NCBI GenBank assembly: GCA_026874595.1
Contig: CM049317.1
Coordinates: 41,134,401-41,198,400, forward strand
Direction: 5' to 3'
From: Sipunculus nudus
Lineage: Eukaryota > Annelida > Sipuncula > Golfingiida > Sipunculidae
Length of the DNA stretch: 64,000 nt
Every line of letters begins with the position of its first letter. Within the stretch, counting starts at the first letter, position 1. The notes under the pieces are model-generated. The model did not search any database and had not been told where the DNA came from. It saw only the letters and a list, made by a program, of their open reading frames with translations. The position numbers and the translations under genes are program-made. This document shows, in pieces, positions 58,741-64,000 of this stretch.

Positions 58741-61700
58741 AATAGGAAACTGCGCCTATCTGGCAAAACAAACCGGATAGGCAATCAGTCAGTCAAAATT
58801 GGGATAAAAATGATTATGATGAGAGATTCCCCCACCGGCCCAAAGTTTACTGCTAAGGTCAACTGGACAGGCAGTTATTCCTGCAATGAGTGAAGCAGTC
58901 ATAACTGTGAAATCAAGCAAGGCTGGATGTGGCTTTTATCTAATAGAGCCCACAGGCTCACCGAACAACCAGGTGTTTGTTACAGCCCGGGTACTGGTAC
59001 AGCTATATAAATGGCAAGTGTGTATGTAGAATTCTGAACCCTACAGATCAAAGGTTAATTATTCACCCGAGACAAATCATAGGCAAGACTACCAGAGTAG
59101 ATGTCAGTAATGTTACACCTCTGACAGGAGCAGAATCCAGTACAGATAAACATGACCCACTCTCAGGACAACAGGAGAGTCATAAAGAAAACAGCATTAG
59201 ACATGGCGATTAATCTTGAGGATTCTGATCTTACTGATGAGCAGAAGAACCAAATTCTTAATTTGATTGGCTTAAATAGGGATATATTTGCTACTAACAT
59301 TACAGAGTTAGGAAAATCCACTGTATTTCAACATGTGGTAGACACTGGTGATGCAGCCCCTGTAAGGAAAAGATTTTACAGAACCAGTCCTGATATAAAG
59401 AGAGAAATTGAGAAACAAGTAAGAGAAATGCTTGACAATGACATCATTGAGCCTTCAACAAGCATGTGGTCTAGTCCTGTAGTAATGGTTAAAAAGAAAT
59501 CAGGTGAATACAGATTTGCAGTTGACTATCGTGCCTTAAATGCTGTTACCAAAACAATGCATTTCCCATTACCCCGCCTAGATGATGTTTATGATGTCAT
59601 TGGAGAATCAAAAGCAAAATACTTCACTGTCTTAGACCTTTGCTCAGGATTTTTGGCAGTTACCATTAGATCCAGAAACAGCTCATAAAACATCTTTTGT
59701 GACACATGAGGGACAGTATGCCTGGAAACGTCTTCCATTTGGCCTGAAAAATAGCCCAATTTCTTCCCAACAATCTATGACAAAAATATTACAGGGCCTA
59801 AACTGGAAAATTTTACTGGTTTATGTAGATGACCTGATTATTTTCTCCAAAACATTTCAAGATCACATGAATGACCTTAACTCTGTTTTCAACAGGTTAC
59901 GTGAAGCAAACTTGACCTTGAAACCATCCAAATGTCAATTTGCCACCAGAAGGGTCCTCTATTTAGGACACATTATCTCGAAAAATGGCATTGAAGTGGA
60001 TCCTCAGAAAAGCAAAATCATTCGAAATTTTAAAACCCCTACAAATGTAAAAACAGTCAGGTCATTTTTGGGCATGACAAATTACTAAAGGAGATTTGTT
60101 CAAAATTACTCCAAGATTGCAGCTCCATTGCATGAGCTCACCAAACAAAGTGTTCCTTTTGTCTGGTCCCCTGAATGTGAGAAAGCATTTCTAACCTTGA
60201 AAGAAAGTCTCATGAAACCGCCCATTTTGGCATACCCTGATATGACAAAGGAATTTATCCTAACAACAGATGCTTCAACCACAGGCTTAGCATATATCTT
60301 AAGCCAAATTCAAGATGGGTTGGAGAGAGTTATATGTTTTGCTGGTAGAAATCTCAGGGGTGCAGAAGTTAACTATTCTGTGAGTGAATTGGAATGCCTT
60401 GCAGTTGTCGAAGGTGTTAAACACTTCCACCCATATCTGGCCAACAATCACTTTGCTACCTACACTGATCATTCAGCCCTGACACACTTGATGAAAGTAA
60501 AAATGGGCACTGGTAGATTGGCTAGGTGGGCCATACTTTTGCAGGGCTATGATTTTACTATCAATTATAGACCAGGCAAGAACTTGCAAAATGCAGACTG
60601 TATTTCTAGGCTAGAACAGAACAATGATGACAACAGCCCAAAAACCCTGGATGAACTATTGCCAAGCATTTTCTCTATTGACACCTCAATATTTACAGAT
60701 GAAGAGGAATCCATTCAAATCACATTTGAATATGACCTGAATCAGGATTACTGTGTTGATCAGACCAAGGTATTCAGTGTGGCAAGTACAACCGGTCCCA
60801 CAGAGAGTCACTCCTGTGAAGTAACATTTGACAATCTACCTGAGGCTCAGTCTAATTGCCCTAACATAGGTCCAATTTATACCTACATCAAAGATGGTGT
60901 CTTACCTGAGGATCACAATCAATCTAAAAGATTGGTTATTGAAGCTGATCAGTATGGGCTACAAAATAATGTGCTTTACCATGTGTACATGCCCAGGGCA
61001 AGAAAAGTACCAAGTACAGACAAAGCTATACATCAAATAGTAATACCACAGTGTTACAAGCCTCAAGTTTTGTCTCAATATCATGATTCTACAGCAGGGG
61101 GTGGCCATTTTGGATTTGACAAAACCTACCAAGGAATAAGGCTAAAATACTATTGGCCAAACATGTACCAAGAAATTTGTCAATATGTTCAAACTTGTCA
61201 AGAATGTCAGAGATCCAAAAATCCCCAACACAAGAAGCCTTTACCTTTAAATCCCCTGCCAGTAGCAGGTGTATTCCAAAGATGGCATGTTGATGTACTT
61301 GGCCCAATTACAACGACAAAAGATGGTTACAAGTATGTTTTGCTAGTAGTTGATAGCTTCTCTAGATGGTGTAAGGCCTTCCCAATCAAAAACCAAGAAG
61401 CAAAAACCATTGCAAATTTTCTTTTTAAAGAAATCTTTTGCAGGTATGGGGCCCCCCAGAGCCTTTTATCAGATAGGGGAAGAAATTTTATGTCCAACAT
61501 TGTCAGCATTCTATGTGAAACTTTCAAGGTAAAGCGTCACTCTACAAGTCCATATCATCCACAAACAAATTCTACCTGTGAAAGACTCAACCGAACAATT
61601 GCACAGGCCCTTCATAGCTTCTGTGACAGCAGTACAACATTCAGCCCCTACAAAATGGTTTTTGGTCGTGAAATGTTAACTCCTTTAGATGTAAATTTAA

Positions 61701-62212
61701 CTCCAAAGGAGACCCTAGCTCCCACTGCTGCAGAATATGTGGCAGATCTGCTTGATACCTTGACGTCTGCTCACAAAGTGGCAGAAGAAAATGTCAATCA
61801 AAGCCAGTCACAATACAAGAAACATCATGATTTGAAAGCAAAAGAGCATCACTTTCAAATTGGTGATAAAGTTATGTTACATCACCCTAAAGTTCCAAAG
61901 AGACTATCCTCAAAATTACACAGGAAATGGACAGGTCCTTTTTATATCACAGACCAAGGTCCTAATTACACATATCACTTGAGAAATTGTAACGATAACA
62001 AACTGTACAGGCCTTTAGTTTATGGAAACATACTGAAGGAATACTTTGATGATGGGAGCCGAATCATTGATCCCACTTTAGGACCTGCACAAAACTTGAC
62101 CGATGACACAACCCAGGTCAGTGACAAGTCAAACCTAGCAAATCCTGAAACAAGGCCTACAGGCCTAATGCGAACCTGTGCATATGGATATACATCAGGT
62201 ATAACGCTTTAA
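58741..62212 (+). pseudogene. pol: Pol of element 3 (protease core lost, RT broken, integrase shortened)
   Basis: No DTGA-type protease motif is found. Sequence jumps near 58,860 from the post-knuckle linker to the post-protease region (AVIPAMSEAVITVK in another frame). RT (59,152-60,088) has KKKSGEYRFAVDYRALN, LPFGLKNSP and YVDDLIIF, but an extra base in the T run at 59,650-59,654 shifts the frame. TAA at 60,086-60,088 replaces a codon of the YYRRF motif. From 60,128 one frame holds RNase H (TTDAST, YTDHSALTHL) and integrase (HDSTAGGGHF, CQECQ, WHVDVLGP, LLSDRGRNF, NSTCERLNRT, GPFYIT). Relative to element 2, about 25 residues are missing after SFCDSS (near 61,630). The last ~20 codons are read from the adjoining repeat. 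Confidence 0.9.
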
Positions 62213-62960
62213 TGCTGAACCACTACTTTTCATAAATATGAACAATGCAAGTACTAAACATTTTGAACAAGAAACAAAACACAAACATCACTGCTGAAAT
62301 TCTGGCATGGGTGCACACAACACAAAAATTATTGTAGGTGGCACCACCAGTCTTGTATACGACAAAGCTATTTGACATGTGTAAATATGCCCAATTTCAG
62401 GCTGATATATCAAATACTTCCATAGAATTAAGCAGGCACATACACTCTGCAAAAGTCATTGTAGATGGCAACACCTGTCTTGTGAACGAGAAAGCCATTA
62501 AAGACACATAGGTCAGAATATAAGGCCAATACATCAAACTTACATTGAGTCTGATGCAAGGGGCTGACCAGGCTTAGGAGAGAAAGGCAGTTGCCCCGAG
62601 TGTACTGTGACAAATTACTGGCTCAGGCTACTGCACTGAGTGAACTCTTGACCTGCACCTGGCTAGACTGAGTGAACTTTTGACCTGTACCTGGCTGCAC
62701 TGAATGAACATGAGGTGATCACATGATACTCATGAGGTGATCACATGCTACCCATGAAATGATCACATGCTGCCCATGAGGTGATCACATGCCTTGTGCT
62801 TGGCTGCACTGATTGAACTCTTGACCTAAATCTGGCTGCACTGAATGAACTCTTGATCCGTTGCCAAATCTGAAACAGTTGGCAGTTTCTCAACCTATTC
62901 AAGAAACATACACAATCTTGGCCTGTTATGTAACTCTGCTAAAATTTATCCAACACAAAC
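62150..62960 (+). repeat. Repeat mosaic at the 3' junction of element 3
   Basis: Matches 28,155-28,285 first, then 30,541-31,400 in order, so relative to the other locus the 277-bp array and inverted family B copy in between are absent. Includes four 22-bp TGAGGTGATCACATG units (about 62,708-62,793). Confidence 0.85.
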
Positions 62961-64000
62961 CATTTGAACAAACTTGAGAAGGCTCGCCTCTGGGATCATT
63001 TCTGTAAAATATTGAACAATTTGGCTGGACTCTTTACAAGAAGAAGAAGTTTTTTTCAGCTTTTCCCCTGTAAAATCTAAGTAAATGCAAATAGCAAAAA
63101 TAAGCTGAATCCATCAACATTTGATATGTGACTGATAATTGCATAAAATTTGGGGATGGTAGCTCCTGCTATTCCTGAGAAATTATGAATAGTGTACAGA
63201 TGATATGTAATATCATAAATCTAATTTTTTTTTAAAAATTAAAAAAACATTATTGTCAATATTTTCCATAGGTATTCTGAAATCTAAATGTCTAGAGGCA
63301 TGATGTAATGGATGCTGATAAACTGGTGCAAGGCTAGATGTATCTGCTTCACACAGCTAACATATATGGTAAAATGACTCAATTCAATCTCCATAATTCA
63401 GCCAAAATTCATTTTTTGGAACTATAAAGACAATTATTATTAGAATGATTCAGGGAATTATTCTTGCAAAATATTAAACAAACTGGCCTCAGTATCATCA
63501 GTCGAAAAACGTTTTGTAGGTTTATAACTCATATGGAAAATACAGCAAAATGGCCAAGTTCAGCTTCCCATAACTCAGCCAAAAATTATTAACCAAAACC
63601 ATTGAACAAACTTGAATTATCAACTTCTAAGGATAATTAATGTATGAGATTTAAGAATTTGGCCCAGTGGTTTTTGAGAAGAAGATTTTTGTAGCCCCTT
63701 AGCTAACATGGGCTGTTATGGCATATGACTAAATTCAGCTTCACATAACTTAGCCAAAAGTCACTGAACTGAGACCATTTGAACAAATTTGAATTATCAA
63801 CATCTAAGGATAATAAATGTGTGAGATTTAAGAATTTGGCCCAGTGGTTTTTGAGAAGAAGATTTTTGTAGCCACTTAGCTAAAATGGGCTGTTATGGCA
63901 TATGACTAAATTCAGCTTCCCATAACTTAGCCAAAACTCACTGAACTGAGATCATTTGAACAAACTTCAGAAACCACTACCCAAAGATCATTTCCGTGCG
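62961..64000. repeat. Family B-like sequence and ~178-bp tandem repeat
   Basis: 62,961-63,110 matches inverted family B (AACAATTTGGCTGGAC, AAGAAGAAG). From about 63,550 units of about 178 bp repeat AAATTCAGCTTCCCATAACT, GAACAAACTTGAATTATCAA and TTGGCCCAGTGGTTTTTGAG near 63,558, 63,731 and 63,909. The array runs off the window end. Non-coding. Confidence 0.8.

Larger units (their letters stand above)
57002..62149 (+). mobile_element. Defective Ty3/gypsy retrotransposon (element 3), 3' LTR missing
   Basis: Order: 5' LTR, PBS, frameshifted gag, pol without protease core, RT with frameshift and nonsense codon, RNase H, integrase with an internal deletion. Near 62,149 it passes into a dispersed repeat also present at 28,155, and no second TGTAGTATAG LTR start is seen before 64,000. 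Protein motifs (RDIFATNITELG, GRNLR, LLSDRGRNFMS) are close to those of element 2, so both belong to one lineage. Confidence 0.9.

Noticed and set aside
34098-64000. Microtubule-binding (PGGG) repeat exons upstream of the tau-like exon
   Set aside because: I scanned for the reverse complement of HxPGGG codons and found only low-complexity CCACCACC near 53,260, not an exon.
57002-64000. 3' LTR of element 3
   Set aside because: No second TGTAGTATAG or CACTACTACA sequence was found before the window end; the downstream sequence matches other repeats instead.

Overview
The window looks like repeat-dense, gene-poor nuclear DNA of a metazoan, most likely a bivalve mollusc. This is inferred from the style of the interspersed repeats (ACGGACGG/ACAGACAG tails, GGTGGCGCCACC cores, many long G or C runs and AT microsatellites), from Ty3/gypsy, LINE and MITE content, and from one recognisable host exon with eukaryotic splice signals. 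Nothing bacterial or organellar is present. Species cannot be fixed from the sequence alone.

Layout: 1-8.8 kb holds microsatellites, a perfect 31-bp inverted repeat, and an old minus-strand Ty3/gypsy element (integrase, RNase H, RT and protease remnants at 1.7-5.8 kb; gag N-terminus at 8.5-8.8 kb) split by about 2.7 kb of later insertion. 8.8-33.7 kb is a mosaic of dispersed repeats and tandem arrays (units of 22, 32, 60-90, about 145, 277, 300 and 343 bp), plus a clean 336-bp MITE at 25.5 kb. At 33,990-34,097 (minus) lies the last coding exon of a MAP/tau-family gene, the only host coding exon I recognise. Upstream exons would lie to the right and I could not find them.

36,730-46,336 is a structurally complete minus-strand Ty3/gypsy retrotransposon: two 919-bp LTRs with two differences seen, a 4-bp ATAC target duplication, a PBS, gag, and pol in the same frame behind a single UAG. 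Its 2.6-kb 3' region carries a small sense ORF right behind a strong splice acceptor and two overlapping antisense ORFs, the first rich in cysteine. This accessory region is the best candidate here for something undescribed.

46.3-57 kb holds another dispersed repeat, a tRNA-like SINE promoter inside an 18-bp inverted repeat, a 39-bp minisatellite, and a 45-bp satellite. The satellite is interrupted by a 5'-truncated LINE tail, which is itself interrupted by 5.6 kb flanked by TTAA. 57.0-62.15 kb is a related but decayed plus-strand Ty3/gypsy copy with a 5' LTR, frameshifted gag, missing protease core, frameshift and nonsense codon in RT, and a shortened integrase. It lacks a 3' LTR and runs directly into a repeat mosaic also seen at 28.2-31.4 kb.
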